Assembly: GCA_024704765.1 (NCBI GenBank)
Contig: JAKMXF010000122.1
Location: 186,001-250,000, forward strand
Direction of reading: 5' to 3'
Origin: Oopsacas minuta
Lineage: Eukaryota > Porifera > Hexactinellida > Lyssacinosida > Leucopsacidae
Length of the DNA: 64,000 bases
Below, piece after piece: positions 33,949 through 45,595 of this stretch (the stretch's first letter is position 1; each line of letters opens with the position of its first letter). The translations under genes and the position numbers were made by a program. The notes below the pieces were generated by a model. That model was given only the letters and a program-made list of their open reading frames with translations. It had not been told where the DNA came from and ran no database searches.

Positions 33949-34505
33949 GACCTTTTAGCCGACATTCTGCTACTTTACCATAGTACTGAGTTGAAATACA
34001 CAAAATTGCAATTTTTTGATTTTTGATTTATAATCATAGTTAGGCGCAATATTTGAAGATTTAAATTCAAATTATAAATGGACTGTTTTCTTGTGTCCAA
34101 AACTGGGTAGTACCGGTCGAACGCCGGTATTGTTTCGAATTTTGAAAGTTCATTCGATCAATGAGCCCAGTTTCATTTACAAATATCAACAATAAATTTC
34201 GAATGAAGTTGTAACACATCGATAATACAATATTGGCTAATTTAGGGCTAATTTATATACAAACAAGTCCAAATTAAACCTAATATTGAGAAGTATCGGA
34301 TTTTGGTCGATTTTATTTTGTTGTCCTTGGAAAAACATTTCAGAGACTTCTTCTCTGCTGTCACTAATACCCGAATACTTCCGGGAAAATGTGTCATGTT
34401 ATGACCTCAAAACGAGCTACAATCTCAATTTTGGTTCCGGAATTTGTTAAAATGATATGGAAAAATTCTCGTGTTCCTTTTCGTTACGAATGTAACTCTT
34501 TGCCC
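33949..34505 (+). repeat. ~630-bp repeat copy 2 (right part)
   Basis: Continues the unit split by the hAT: GACCTTTTAGCC, ATCATAGTTAGGCGCAATAT, CGAACGCCGGTA, then CCGGGAAAATGTGTCAT and GTTACGAATGTAACTCTT. It aligns in order with copy 1 (14135-14562 plus 18230-18372). After 34505, CTAATCGTGCAATATAG resembles the head of a further unit. Confidence 0.68.
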
Positions 34506-36097
34506 TAATCGTGCAATATAGTTTGTGAATAATTGTCCTGCGAATCACTTTTTATTGTAACAATCCTGAAATTTGTATAGAAAACTGATGAAATCTGTAA
34601 TTTATATGAAATCAAATAGGAATCGCTGCTTCAATGCACTGCAAAAAAGAGAATTTTATAGGAAGACTAAATTGATGATTCTTAAACGTAATGATTCCAT
34701 TTCCAACTGAAATTAGCTCTGAAATATATGCTTTTTGATTAGTTATATTTCAATTATACTTCATTTCATGTTAAAATGTACAAATTTCATTCTACGATCA
34801 GTAAATAAGATTTGTAATATTGTGGTTGAACCATAAATGCTGTGAATAATTATATATTAGTACTTGTAACTCGGGTTATTTTACTTCTTCCATGAGATTC
34901 ACCGAGATAGTATAATTCTGAGCACAAAAATTGAATAACTAAAATCCTCTCCAATTTATATATATATATATAATATCTACTAATAGACTAACCTCTTTCA
35001 ATAACCGCTCCCATTTTTTGCGTCCTGAACCTGTTCATGCGCCTGCGCCTGCTTCTTTCCTCCAGATTTACATTAGATAATCTAGATCCCCTCTCTTCTC
35101 AATTCCAGGGATCGACCCTTAATAGACTATACAAGTAGACAAAGCTTAATAGTCAGAGTATTCTGAGAAAGGGTGCTACCAGAGAAACAAAAGTATTTGG
35201 ATGCCGAAATGTTTCGATACTATAGGTAGGGCGAGATCTGTAGTAAATAATTTATTGAATTACTGTAGAACAACTATTAACAAATACTTTATGTAAATGT
35301 TCACTGAAAACTTGCTACTGAGGTACTGCATTCCATTTCCATTCTCAGAGTAAATGATCTCTCCCAAATCATATGAATATGTATACAAATACTACAATTA
35401 ACTTCAAGTGTTTTGTGATTCTCAAATTCTGGATATCAATGTAGGATAATTATTTCCTCGATAGTTAATTTGTTTATTCATCATTTACCACTTATCAAAA
35501 ATTCGGTGGATTTTAAACCGGACCTTAGAAATTATATTTTCCACCACATTCTTTGTAAAATTAGCTTTTTACCTGAGTTTCGGACAATTTTCCCCCTCAA
35601 ATTTAAATCTTCGTTTCCAAAAGAGTGAGATTAGATCAACTACTTCTTGGGTGAAATGTACTCGTGTGTCGCGGAAATTAACTAAGATTTCAACATAACA
35701 TTATTATTTGGATATAACATGAAGCAACATTGGTATTGGCCCCCGTTTGTAATTTTGGGATTCAAACTTTGTATGGATTAGTTCTAAATACCCTGCTTAC
35801 TTGGTGAAACAGCCTATTATTACGTACATTTGTAGTATTATATGTATATTTTGCATGGATTATCTTGTCAACAAACATAATTCTTTGATCCACAGGCCAC
35901 TATATCCTTTCCATTTGGGACAAATTCCAGTTGTGTCACTCAAATTCCAGCCCTGTTATAACAAACCCTTTGCTTTTAAATTCCCATAAAAATTCTGTAA
36001 CTTTTCTTTTGTGTTATTTGGAGTAACACCTACTATATAATTCTTAGTTCCCTGATTGTATTCTATATACTAACTCTGATATTTTTTTTTTTTGTAG
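34506..36097. other. intronic, no gene seen
   Basis: AT-rich intron sequence with a (TA)n tract near 34956-34972. A weak further copy of the ~630-bp repeat may lie near 35600-35740. No coding recognised. Confidence 0.45.
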
Positions 36098-36147
36098 AAA
36101 TTCCGAAGTGGCTGCAAGATTACAGTAAAGAGGAATCTCTTTTACAA
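36098..36147 (+). CDS. unidentified plus-strand gene, internal exon
   Basis: 50 nt behind a long polypyrimidine tract and TTTTTGTAG, ending CAA|GTATGT. Reads IPKWLQDYSKEESLLQ after the split Glu codon shared with exon 24169-24383. Ends in phase 0, matching the exon at 53928. Small but flanked by good splice signals, and in phase with both neighbours. Confidence 0.66.
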
Positions 36148-36268
36148 GTATGTCTAATTAATTCATTTTTATTTCAAATGTTCACCTCTATTGTTTGTCA
36201 TATTGTTAGTCTCAATTTTTGGAGGATACCAGCTAAATTCCCCTGATAAGATTCGTATTTTCATCATA

Positions 36269-36441
36269 CAGAGAGACTCTTATACGAACACGGTTATGGA
36301 GTAACTCCCGATATGGAGTACGAATTTGAACACTTTATCAATTCCTTTCGATACCTTCTAATTAATTCGCATTATACGTTCTCCGTTAAGGAGTACGAAA
36401 TTTGGCATTCCCCTGGTCTACGTATTAACGAGAGTCTACTG
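36269..36441. mobile_element. short pogo/Tigger-like MITE
   Basis: 173 bp between TA dinucleotides (36267-36268, 36442-36443). Right end is the inverse of CAGTAGACTCTCGTTAATAC, the classic Tigger-type terminus; left end CAGAGAGACTCTTATACGAA is a diverged match. No coding. Lies 120 bp downstream of the exon at 36098. Confidence 0.68.
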
Positions 36442-38304
36442 TACTGGCGCTTTCGTATGGTGAATCTCCTCACACTGTTAGGTACCTTAATTATACGCAG
36501 CTGCTTTGGTGCACTATAGATATTCTCGCCTGAACTTATGGATTGGATTTGAAACATCAAATATTCAAATACAGTGGTATAAATATACTGTTCGTGTGCT
36601 GTAATTTTTTAATATTGCCCACTGTCCACTATATATGAATACTTACTGTTGTAGATTCAGAAATACAATAAATTTATATTTAACTGTGATTATAGTATAC
36701 TACTAAAATATTTATACAATCCTTTACCCTTTCTAGAGGATATTGTGATAGGCTTTGTTTTTTTGTAATATACTCCATCAATTGCATTTAGTAGGCTCAA
36801 AATTCAATTAAATACTTGGTAATTTTTTCGTTTTCAAAAGATATGGTGTCTCATCATCACTATTTGTGTTTTAAATATTATTTCCTTTTTGTATTCTTTC
36901 ATTGGCGTCATAATTTTAATTTATGTCTCAAAATCAAAAAGTGGAGACATTTAAACCTTTTGAAAGTAAGGAGACAATCTCCAAAATAATTTTGCATACT
37001 TTGTACCTATATTCAGCCGCTATATTGCGTGATCTTCGATGAATCTCTTATTAATTATCCTTGAAAACATCACTTAAAGCCTGAAAGTGGTTATCACCTG
37101 CATTACGACTATCATAAGAAGTATTTTCAAATAATTTGGAGAAGAATCAAGGTCCTCCATTCGTCACATCCCATCAAGATTGTCATTGACAGCGCGTAAA
37201 TCAACACGAAAGAACACAAATACACATGTAAAAGGTGAAGGAGTGATTGCGAAATGAAGCCCAAAATATTTTGATTGGCCCAGACTAAGTCCATATATTT
37301 GAAAAATCTAGAATTTCTAAAATAGATGAATATAAGCAGAAAAGAAACAGCCAGGGACAGAATCTGTCCTTATATCACAGATTGCTATCATATAAATATC
37401 CACGATCCTTGATTTTTCCTGATCCCACTCGATTTCGATATCTAAAAGGTGCCAAAAGGTTGTAGATAACGCTGGTAAAAGGACCAACTATAGTTATCTG
37501 TACATTTATTAATTACTCAACTTAATTACTAGTACTTCATTATTACTGCCTTCAGAATTTCGCTTTTTGTAATTCTAGATAATTAGTGGACATACTGTAG
37601 TATTAACCAACCGAACTTGTCAATGTAAATGATGTTTATCTACTTTGGGTATGGCAGGCTTAGGAAAGATTATAAATAGGGTCGGGTGAATATATTACTT
37701 AAGAACTTACTACGTTTGCATTATCAAAAATATTATGGTTTGTTGCAGTATAAGTTCGAATTCATTGTAACTTGACACATGCAGTTGGATTTCTTGGTTT
37801 AAAATACAGCTTATCTGTCGTGTTAACCAATTTTGAGGCCCTGAAAGTTCTAATATTATTCGCCAGGTCCCTAATAATGTATTTTCTGATATGTACCTGT
37901 AGATTGAGTCTAAGGTTGATAGTCATATATGCATATAATTGAACATCTTTCACAGTGTTAGTTTACATATGTAATGATATGTTTTTCAAAGGATTAGTCC
38001 CACCCTAGTTCCCCAGAAGGTAGTTTAGTGTTTATCCGCAGTCAAAGATGTTCAAATAGTATGCAAAATATTCAGTGATTATTTTCATAATCATTTTGTT
38101 CTAGTCTATACACTGGTTAGGCAGATACCTCACCATCCCCAGCACATTCTATTCCAGAGCTGGAATCGAGTACACTTTTCAGAACCCGACCCGACCCGAA
38201 ACTTTACCCCTGATCTGATTCCGAACCCGGCCAAAACTCGGAGTGTAAATAAGTGTAGAAAGGAAAATTTATTCTTGCAACCAAATGGGTTAATAATATT
38301 TAGT
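36442..38304. other. intronic, no gene seen
   Basis: AT-rich. No recognised exon. A short CCCGACCCGACCC-rich patch near 38180 recurs in weaker form near 38570 (CGAACCCGAACCCGA) and may mark a further decayed MITE. Confidence 0.4.
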
Positions 38305-38312
38305 CCGTAAAT

Positions 38313-38431
38313 CATTGATTCTCAACCTTTTTTCTCCAGCGGGCCTTTTAGTTCATGTTATGGTATCGCGGGGCCCCTGCCAATAATATAACAGAAATGT
38401 TTTGCCGTACACTCCAGGTTGAGAACACTTG
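38313..38431. mobile_element. hAT-Charlie-like MITE
   Basis: 119 bp flanked by exact CCGTAAAT duplications (38305-38312, 38432-38439). Ends CATTGATTCTCAACC and GGTTGAGAACACTTG are variants of the CAGTGGTTCTCAACC terminus carried by the autonomous-type element at 39694-42102, so that family could have mobilised it. Confidence 0.85.
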
Positions 38432-39042
38432 CCGTAAATATCCTTTTAAGGGCATTTCATTAAAGTTCCATATGATGTTTCTAATGTAAGTATAATCTTT
38501 CAAAAAATGGAATTAAATCGTTGAATTTCAAAAATTGCCCGCACAAAGTTCGAACTGGTCAACTTCGAACCCGAACCCGATTTCAACTCTCTTTTCTCCA
38601 CTTTAATAATATTTATGGACCTGATGAATGAATAGACAACCTTTTGGTCCCTCTACTTTGCTTAACACAGTATTATAGGAAGGTAGCGAATAATAGTCCA
38701 ATAATTTAATGAATGTTAAGATAATGGATTGTATAAATCGTCTGAAAAGGTAATAAGAGACATCTTTCTTGCGATATGCAGATAGACTGTATTCGATACT
38801 AATACCTCATGTGTCAAGTTACAATGAATACGGATTTACACTAGTGATGGGGCCCGGGTAATATAATATTATTTAAGGAATAGTATAATGTTCATTGTAT
38901 ATTGAATACAAATGAAGTAATTCAATTAATCCTGTAAAATATTTAGTGGAATCCTTAAAAGTAACCGAGCAACAATAACATTGTATAATATATAGTATAT
39001 GAATGCTAAATTGATGTTAGTCCTGATCAATTTGAAAGAAAA

Positions 39043-39693
39043 ATGGCAACAACTAAATCAAAATCATTAGCTTGGAAGCATTTTGGGAAATTTGGCGAAG
39101 AAGCAAAATGTTCCCTATGTATTTCAGTAATATTCTCAGCTGTAGTGGTGGAAGTACAAGTGCTCTTAGAAAACTTTTATTTTCCGTACACAACATCAAG
39201 TTCGATGATGTTCAAGAGGCTAAGGGGGACACTTTTTCAAGTAAGAGGATCAAACTGGATGATAAGCAAGTTTCTCTTCTGATTACACTAATCAGCAATC
39301 TCTAGGTGAAATATTATCCCGATTAGCTGCGGAAGATTGATTTAATTATCTAAGCATTTCTCAGAGTAAGTTTATCAGGTTATCCTTATCAGCAGAGGGT
39401 TTTATACCACCAAGGAGCCATTCTACTATATCAATCAGAGTTAGAGAATATAGTTTACAAGTGAAATATTCTATTTAGCAAGAATTGGCTGAAATGCTCG
39501 AGAATAATGCTCGATTTTGTATAACTCTGGATAATACACTTCAAATTGGAACAGACGGTACATGAATGTCAATCTCCATCTAAAGCTCCAAGTTTGGATC
39601 CTTGGACTTGCTAGAATATTTAACACCATGCCGGCCGAAAGTGCAAAGGGAATTCTTGAATCTAAACTTGAGGAATTCGATATTCATCTAAAT
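39043..39693 (+). pseudogene. outer hAT transposase, N-terminal part with BED finger
   Basis: Starts MATTKSKSLAWKHFGKFG with EAKCSLC, the first cysteine pair of a BED zinc finger. The second half (SALRKLLFSVHNIKFDDVQ) follows in another frame, so an indel lies near 39125. Later blocks LAEMLENNARFCITLDN and ESKLEEFDIHLN lead straight to the insertion point at 39693. Several stops are present. Confidence 0.75.
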
Positions 39694-42102
39694 CAGTGGT
39701 TCTCAACCTTTTCTGGCCTTCCCCCCCCATGAAGTTTACTCTCCCTTTTGGCCCCCCTTCTCTCCCCAAATAATTTGAAATTAGTTTTTTTAATTCAAAT
39801 TAACTGTAATTAATGCGAACCTTGTGATTGCTTATTAGATGCTAATATTTCAATATCTGGACTATAACTTGATGCTGATATCCTTAAATCTTCACTGAAG
39901 TTAAGTCGCCTGCGGTGTTTTGATCTAAAAAAATTTGCTGAAGAAAACGTTTTCTCACAAAATATGTTGTTGGAAATGGAAGCAAAAGCAATCTTTCAAC
40001 TGTTTTGAAATGATTTGGTGCTATCCCCTTCACTAAAAACCAGAATTTCGTTTTGTTTGCACAAGAATATTTAGCTTTTGCCTCCTCTTTTGCCTGTAAA
40101 TATAACAACTCGTCTACTAGGATGTCGTCTAAGTCCATCATATCTTCCAGTGACATATCCATCGGGGTTAGCAGGTATTTAGGGATTGATGGAACGTCCG
40201 AAAAGCGATTTGAAAAATCTGTAACTAGATTTATCAAATGTTCTTCGACAAGGGGAGTAAATTTAACTTCAAGATGTGGCGAAAGGGAAAGAATTGCTTC
40301 TAAACGTGGGAACATGTTCCATTGGTTGCTCAGTATACGTAAACAAAGAATTCCAACTTATTTTGAAACGTAGTCACATTTTCTGTAGCCGCTTGAAGGA
40401 ATATCCCATCTCCCTGCAACCTAAGATTACTCAGGTTATGGTAAGAGAAGATTTCAGTAAGATAGCTAATTTCAGTTTGAAGTAGATCGATGAAAACTCT
40501 TCTGTCTCGAAGAAATGTTTCTGATCTAGAAATTCATATAACTGATCATAAATAGAATATACTCGTTCAAGAGATATTCCTCTACTAAGCCAGCGAACTT
40601 CTGTGTGGAAAAGGAGGACGTCGTGTCCTGCTTCCGAATCTTCACATAGTTTTCTTAGTATACGTTCGTTCATAGGACTTGATTCGACAAAGTTCACAAC
40701 TTTGATGACAAGGTTAAGTGTTTCATGAAGTTCAGACTGGAGATTTTTAGCAGCTAACGCCTGTTTATGAAGCATACAATGGATAAAACTGCACTGCGGT
40801 ACTTCCCTTTTAAAACAGCCCCAGAATCCAATATCTCTACCAGTCATATTTCGAGCTCCATCTGTACTAACACTAACAACTTGGCTTAAACTAATCTGAT
40901 GTGAGTCAAAATAGGATCTAACCATCTTGAAGATATCTTGTCCAGTGCAACGACATTCAAAATAATCAACGAAAAGCAATTCTTCCTTTATGCAATCGTT
41001 ATCGATGAAACGCATACAGACAATAAGAGTAGATTCTGCTGCAAATGTTGACTCATCTAATTGAATGCTGATAGGAATATCCTTTATAAGCCGGACCAAT
41101 TTATCTTCTAAATTCTGTGAAATTTCACTAATCCTCCTTTTTACTGTATCATTAGATAACGGGATTTTGTCTAGTTTCTCAGCTACCGCACTTCCCAGAA
41201 CATGCTTGGCACAAGCCAACAGTGAAGGTTTGATTAGAGTTTCTGCATCTGTGTGAGGTTTGTTAAGCTTTGTGATTAGAAAAGATACTTCATAGGATGC
41301 CAAAGTACAACATTTCAAATCGGTAGACTGAGTGAAGAGAGAAAAAGATTTTGTTGATTCAAATAGACTTTCTTTTTCTGCGAAAAGTATTCTATTGGCT
41401 GCCCCACCTCTGTGGGATGTTTTGAAAATTGATGCGTTTTTAAATAATGAGGCCTCATAGAATTATTCGCCAAGCATACATGGCAGGTCAAACAAAGAGG
41501 TTTTAATTCGTCTGGACTAGAAATGAATCCAAACTGCAGGTAAGAGGGATCATAATGTCGAATTCTGCTTTTTGCATTTGGTTCGGACATAATCTTCTGC
41601 TTGTATAATAAAGTCTTGCAATGATAGGATTGAAAATGAATTAATGTAGATACAGTTCTATGTCATATTTATGTAGATTGTAAAATGAAATTGTATCGAT
41701 CAATAAGATGCCATATTATTCATATTATTGGAATCACACATCGATAACGTATTCACAATCGAATGCATAGTATTTATTGTCATACAAAAGCAATTTATAT
41801 TTGTCAGATGCATGCCATCTTTTCGAACTCTTACAAAGTATTAACAATAATTATATCTGAGTACTAACTTTATTGACGTAATATGCAAATGGTTTTAAAA
41901 GAGCGAGAAATTAAATACAAACATATAAAATAAGTAGCGGTAGCGAAGAGCCTCCTCTGACTAGATTATTGACGCACACCCCAAGCATAGATTGTTCTCT
42001 CCGGATATGTATCCCCCTCTATCCCCCCTCTTGCGTTCATCCCCCCTCTTCGGTATCGCTATCCCCCCCAATGGGGGATATCCCCCTGGTTGAGAACCAC
42101 TG
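39694..42102 (-). mobile_element. Charlie-like hAT inserted in outer hAT
   Basis: 2409 bp with exact duplication ATCTAAAT (39686-39693, 42103-42110) and TIRs CAGTGGTTCTCAACC, the standard Charlie/ZBED5-group terminus, followed by C-rich runs. Contains a minus-strand transposase in three frames. Confidence 0.93.
39884..41590 (-). pseudogene. Charlie-group (ZBED5/SCAND3-like) hAT transposase
   Basis: N-terminus (41590-41315) MSEPNAKSRIRHYDPSYLQ with C-x2-C and H-x4-H residues of a BED-like finger (LTCHVC.., HYLKTHQFSKH). The core (41318-40431) has IPISIQLDESTFAAE (first Asp), VVSVSTDGARNMTGR (second Asp), IHCMLHKQALAAK and TEVRWLSRG. The C-terminal part (40315-39884) has LLLPFPTTYFVRKRFL, where the family normally has a C-E pair; here the Glu position reads Arg, so the catalytic Glu is lost. 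Pieces are joined by two frame changes (41315 and about 40430-40315). Inactive. Confidence 0.87.
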
Positions 42103-42110
42103 ATCTAAAT

Positions 42111-42590
42111 GAACATGTTGTAGCAGTGGTAACTGATGGTGCCTCAGTTATGACCAAAATGGGAAAACTTTGTAAAACAATTCACCAAATATGCTTTGCT
42201 CATGCCATCCATCTTGCAGTTGGTGATGTCCTCTATGATCCCAAAACTAACGATAGCGTTGAAATAATCGGAAATTCACTGGCTGAATTGAATGAAGAAC
42301 TTCACGATCACATGCTTCGTGATGTTGATGAAATTTGTGACCCATATGATATAGATATCATATTACCGATTCTAAAGCATCATTTGAACCTCGTAATAAA
42401 TAAGTTCAGAATAATTGCAAGGTTGTTTAGAAAATCTCCAACAAAAAATGATATTCTCCAGGGTTATGTTAAGGAAATTCGAAACGGAAAGGAATTGAAA
42501 TTAATCCTTGATTGCAAAACTAGATGGAGCAGTTTAGTCACTATGATTGAGCGGTTTTTGGGACTGAAAAAAAAATTAAGTAAAGCACTA
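42111..42590 (+). pseudogene. outer hAT transposase, central part
   Basis: Continues the outer gene after the Charlie guest: NEHVVAVVTDGASVMTKMGK (second catalytic Asp), ICFAHAIHLAVGD, IARLFRKSPTKNDIL and LILDCKTRWSSLVTMIERF, all hallmark hAT blocks. Open to the Tigger insertion at 42590. Confidence 0.85.
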
Positions 42591-44581
42591 TAGTAGAAGC
42601 TCGCAAACAGGGGCACCTTGGCGTTTCTGAAAAGTGCACCGGTTTGGGAGAGTGCCCCGGTTTGCGAGCTTCACAATATTTTCCAACTGAATTTGGATTA
42701 TGCTACAGTCTAGACTTCTTTTCACTTAAATAGACATGATTACATTGTTTAATAAATTATTCCAACCAATATCTGTATTGCTAGTCAATAAATGGTAATA
42801 TAATCGAATATTCGAACCCAATATTGGGCTTACTTATGATCACTGGCGAAGTAGTCACTAATTTGGGACTGTTTTTGTTCTTGGGTGTGTCTTGCAGCTA
42901 CTACCATCAAGTAGTTTTCAAACTTAAAATTCCCTCAAGAACTTCCTCATCACCACAACCCAAGGCATACATCTGAAGCACTCGAATAGCTTCTAGTGCG
43001 GATTTTAAAGTCGGGATAGGAAAAGCTTTAGATAGATCACCCTCAGAATCGCATTCAATTCCACAATCTTTGTCATGGACGTTTAGCCTTTGGGTGACAT
43101 TAATTAACGCTTCCTCAATGAGCTCTTCAGGACTGATTACAGGGGGAAAAATCCCATATTCGTCATTTTCTTCTATCTGAATTTGAATCTCCTTTGGATT
43201 TATGATCATGGGTAGCTCGGGGACAACAGTTGCAACTCCAAACCCGCACTTCGAAAAGCATTATGAGATCGTTCGGGCATTCACTTGATTCCAGGCTCGA
43301 GATGCCCAAACTATAACAAGGGCAATTGTAATCATTTTATAAGGGTCACCGTTAGGTTTATTAATTTTGTCAGTATTCACCATATGTGTCAATAGATTCT
43401 CATGCACCTGTTTACTATATAGCAATTTGAGAGACTGGATAATACCGGCATTTAATGGTTGGGTACAACTCGTGATGTTGCAAGGGGAATATGCAAGCTG
43501 TACTGCCTTTAAACTAAGCCCATCATAGGCTTTGTGGACACTTGCATTGTCCATGAACATTAGGATTTTCCTACCTGATTTGTACATTCTGTTGTCGAAG
43601 TCCTTCATCCAAGAGCAAAATATAAGACCAGTCATCCATGCCTTCCTCTGAGCCTTGTACACAACAGGTAATTTGGACATGTCTGCACCTTTCAAAGCCC
43701 TTGGTTTCTTGCTCTTCCATATCAGGAGTAGTTTCTCTTTTCACCAAGCATAGATGTACAGACCATGAGAGTGAGGCGAGATTTGTCCTGTTAATACCAT
43801 GAGCGGTATCTTTAGGAAGAACAAGGGACTTGGTGGTTGTTGTCCTGAAATATAACCCAGTTTCATCTCGGTTATAGATATCTTCCGGCTTATAAGACCC
43901 AATGATCCTAGGCAAGTCCTCTTCCCAATTCTTAAAAACCACCTTTTTAACACCTGCTGCATCACCTCTAAGTGCTCTTCCACAGAGCCCATAACGCGCC
44001 TTCACTCTCGAAAGCCATCCCTTTGAAGCCTTAAATCCCTCCACTCCATTTGCACCAGCTTCCCTCTCAGCTAGGGTACGAAGCATAGGGCCAGTTACGG
44101 CCATTCCTCGATCTCGCGCTAATTTCAGGAATTCAATAACAGCAGTCTCGATATCTTCGTACATGGGAACAACAACAGAGTGCTTTCGTTTCCTGATGTT
44201 CTCAGTGATTTCACTTGTTTCGTCTATTTGCAACTGAATTGCCACGCGATTGGATTTGATACTGTTAATTGCTCCTTTACCCACATTGAAGAATTCAGCT
44301 ACTATACGCTCACTCTTGCCATCATCCAACATCCTAAGAGCATTTTGTCGTGTTCGATGGTTGGGGCAGACTTGTGTGAAGTTTGATAGTAGACATGTAG
44401 TTTTTATAGTAAAAAGGCAAACTAAGCAATTAATATAATTTGGTTGTTCTCTGTTCAACGGTTTGTTGTCCAGAATTTATTGGCTACAATTTATACAGCT
44501 TAGTGCATCCTAAGGGTAGGATACAATGAAGACCAAGGGCACGGATACAATGGTGGTGCCCCGGTTTGCGAGCTTCTACTG
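42591..44581 (-). mobile_element. Tigger/pogo element inserted in outer hAT
   Basis: 1991 bp with TIRs CAGTAGAAGCTCGCAAACCG (left end begins T instead of C), followed by GGGGCACC. Flanked by TA at 42589-42590 and TG at 44582-44583, a TA duplication with one change. A partial internal copy of the terminal motif (GCCCCGGTTTGCGAGCTTC) lies near 42655-42673. Encodes a minus-strand Tigger transposase. Confidence 0.88.
42907..44458 (-). pseudogene. Tigger/pogo transposase (CENP-B-like), third catalytic Asp lost
   Basis: N-terminus has a CENP-B-type HTH (GKSERIVAEFFNVGKGAINS) and a second HTH (MYEDIETAVIEFLKLARDRG, KGWLSRVKARYGL). The DDE_1 core starts at YNRDETGLYFRT (first Asp). ILMFMDNASVHK (second Asp) lies beyond a frame change between the frames ending 43571 and starting 43695. 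The third motif reads QPLNAGIIQSLK where Tigger proteins have QPLD(Q/A)GII, so the last Asp is Asn. An in-frame TAA at 43261-43263 precedes the C-terminal acidic tail (PPVISPEELIEEAL, GDEEVLEGILSL). Inactive on three counts. Confidence 0.88.
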
Positions 44582-44583
44582 TG

Positions 44584-45336
44584 ATTGATGTTTCATGTGG
44601 TATTACCATCTATGAACATGACTGGGAAATGCGTGATGATATCCACAAATGTCCAAAGCCTGTAGAAATCGCAGTTGCTTCATTATGTAGCCGAGATTCT
44701 AATCTATTAACGGCAGAAGGAATATTTAATTTCATGTATTCACGAATTGACAATATTGGGTCACAACTGGCACTTGATGTATTTCAAACCCTAAAGGAAC
44801 GTATAGATGACAGAAGAGTGATTGAAATAGCTGCTTTAATAAAATATCTCCTTAATCCAGCATCTATCGATAATTCTATAAAGAAATCCGACCTGTTAAA
44901 GACTGCTAAAGGTATACTCAAACGTCTATACCCAATTCAAGCAGAGACTAATAATATTATTGAGGATAACACAACACAAATTAATAACACCACTGAATTA
45001 TCAAATTTGAGTATTGTTCCTTCCAAAAGTATAATGCTCGATGAACTAAGGGAATCTATTCGCAAATCCACAACTCATCTTCAAACAAAGTTCTTGAAGA
45101 CGACTTTCATTTTCTGGCTAAAGAATTCAGCCTTTTTCAGGCCACTGGTAGTAAATCATCTAATTTACAGTTGCTGGAGCAATCCCTATATACTATCTCT
45201 CCAGCCAGTGTAGAAGCAAAAAGAACATTTTTCCGCAGCAGGCCTTTTCAACACGAAGTTAAGATCTAGTTTAAGTGACTCCTCCTTGGATGCATTAGTA
45301 TTTCTGAAATGCCATTTCAAGAATACTACAAAATAG
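44584..45336 (+). pseudogene. outer hAT transposase, C-terminal part
   Basis: Resumes after the Tigger guest with IDVSCGITIYEHDWEMRDD, LALDVFQTLKERIDDRRV and LKTAKGILKRLYPIQAE. Then a frame change near 45180 leads into ISPASVEAK (catalytic Glu), FSAAGLFNTKLRSSLSDSS and LDALVFLKCHFK of the hAT dimerisation domain, with TAG at 45334-45336. Confidence 0.82.
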
Positions 45337-45595
45337 TAGACTGACAGAATATTATTACTAGTTGATGACAAGATAATACGATAGGTATTTAGTTATCCAT
45401 TGTGTTAAATCATATTGCTATTTAGTATGATTGACTAACATATATCGTAGTATAATGGGTAGACTTATTGCGCTTTTTTGGTAAGAAAATAAACATATAA
45501 TCCCATTGTAATTCAAATACCCGGGTATTCTGTGCCCAAGGATTCCATAATCGGGTCTTAGATAATAAGGATTCGTCGACAGCCCTAATTTACAC

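Larger units (their letters stand above)
38842..45587 (+). mobile_element. BED-finger hAT transposon with two nested insertions
   Basis: Outer element of a nest, 6746 bp in total and about 2.34 kb without its guests. Exact 8-bp duplication ATTTACAC at 38834-38841 and 45588-45595. Ends are weakly inverted (TAGTGATGGGGC left; inverse of TAGGGCTGTCGACG right), normal for hAT. Carries a transposase gene in three pieces separated by a Charlie-like hAT and a Tigger element. Removing each guest with one copy of its duplication restores a continuous reading frame across both junctions, which proves the order of events. Confidence 0.9.

Noticed and set aside
38150-38600. CCCGACCCGACCC and CGAACCCGAACCCGA patches as ends of one element
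   Set aside because: The two patches are in the same orientation and the Charlie MITE at 38313 lies between them; no target duplication flanks them.
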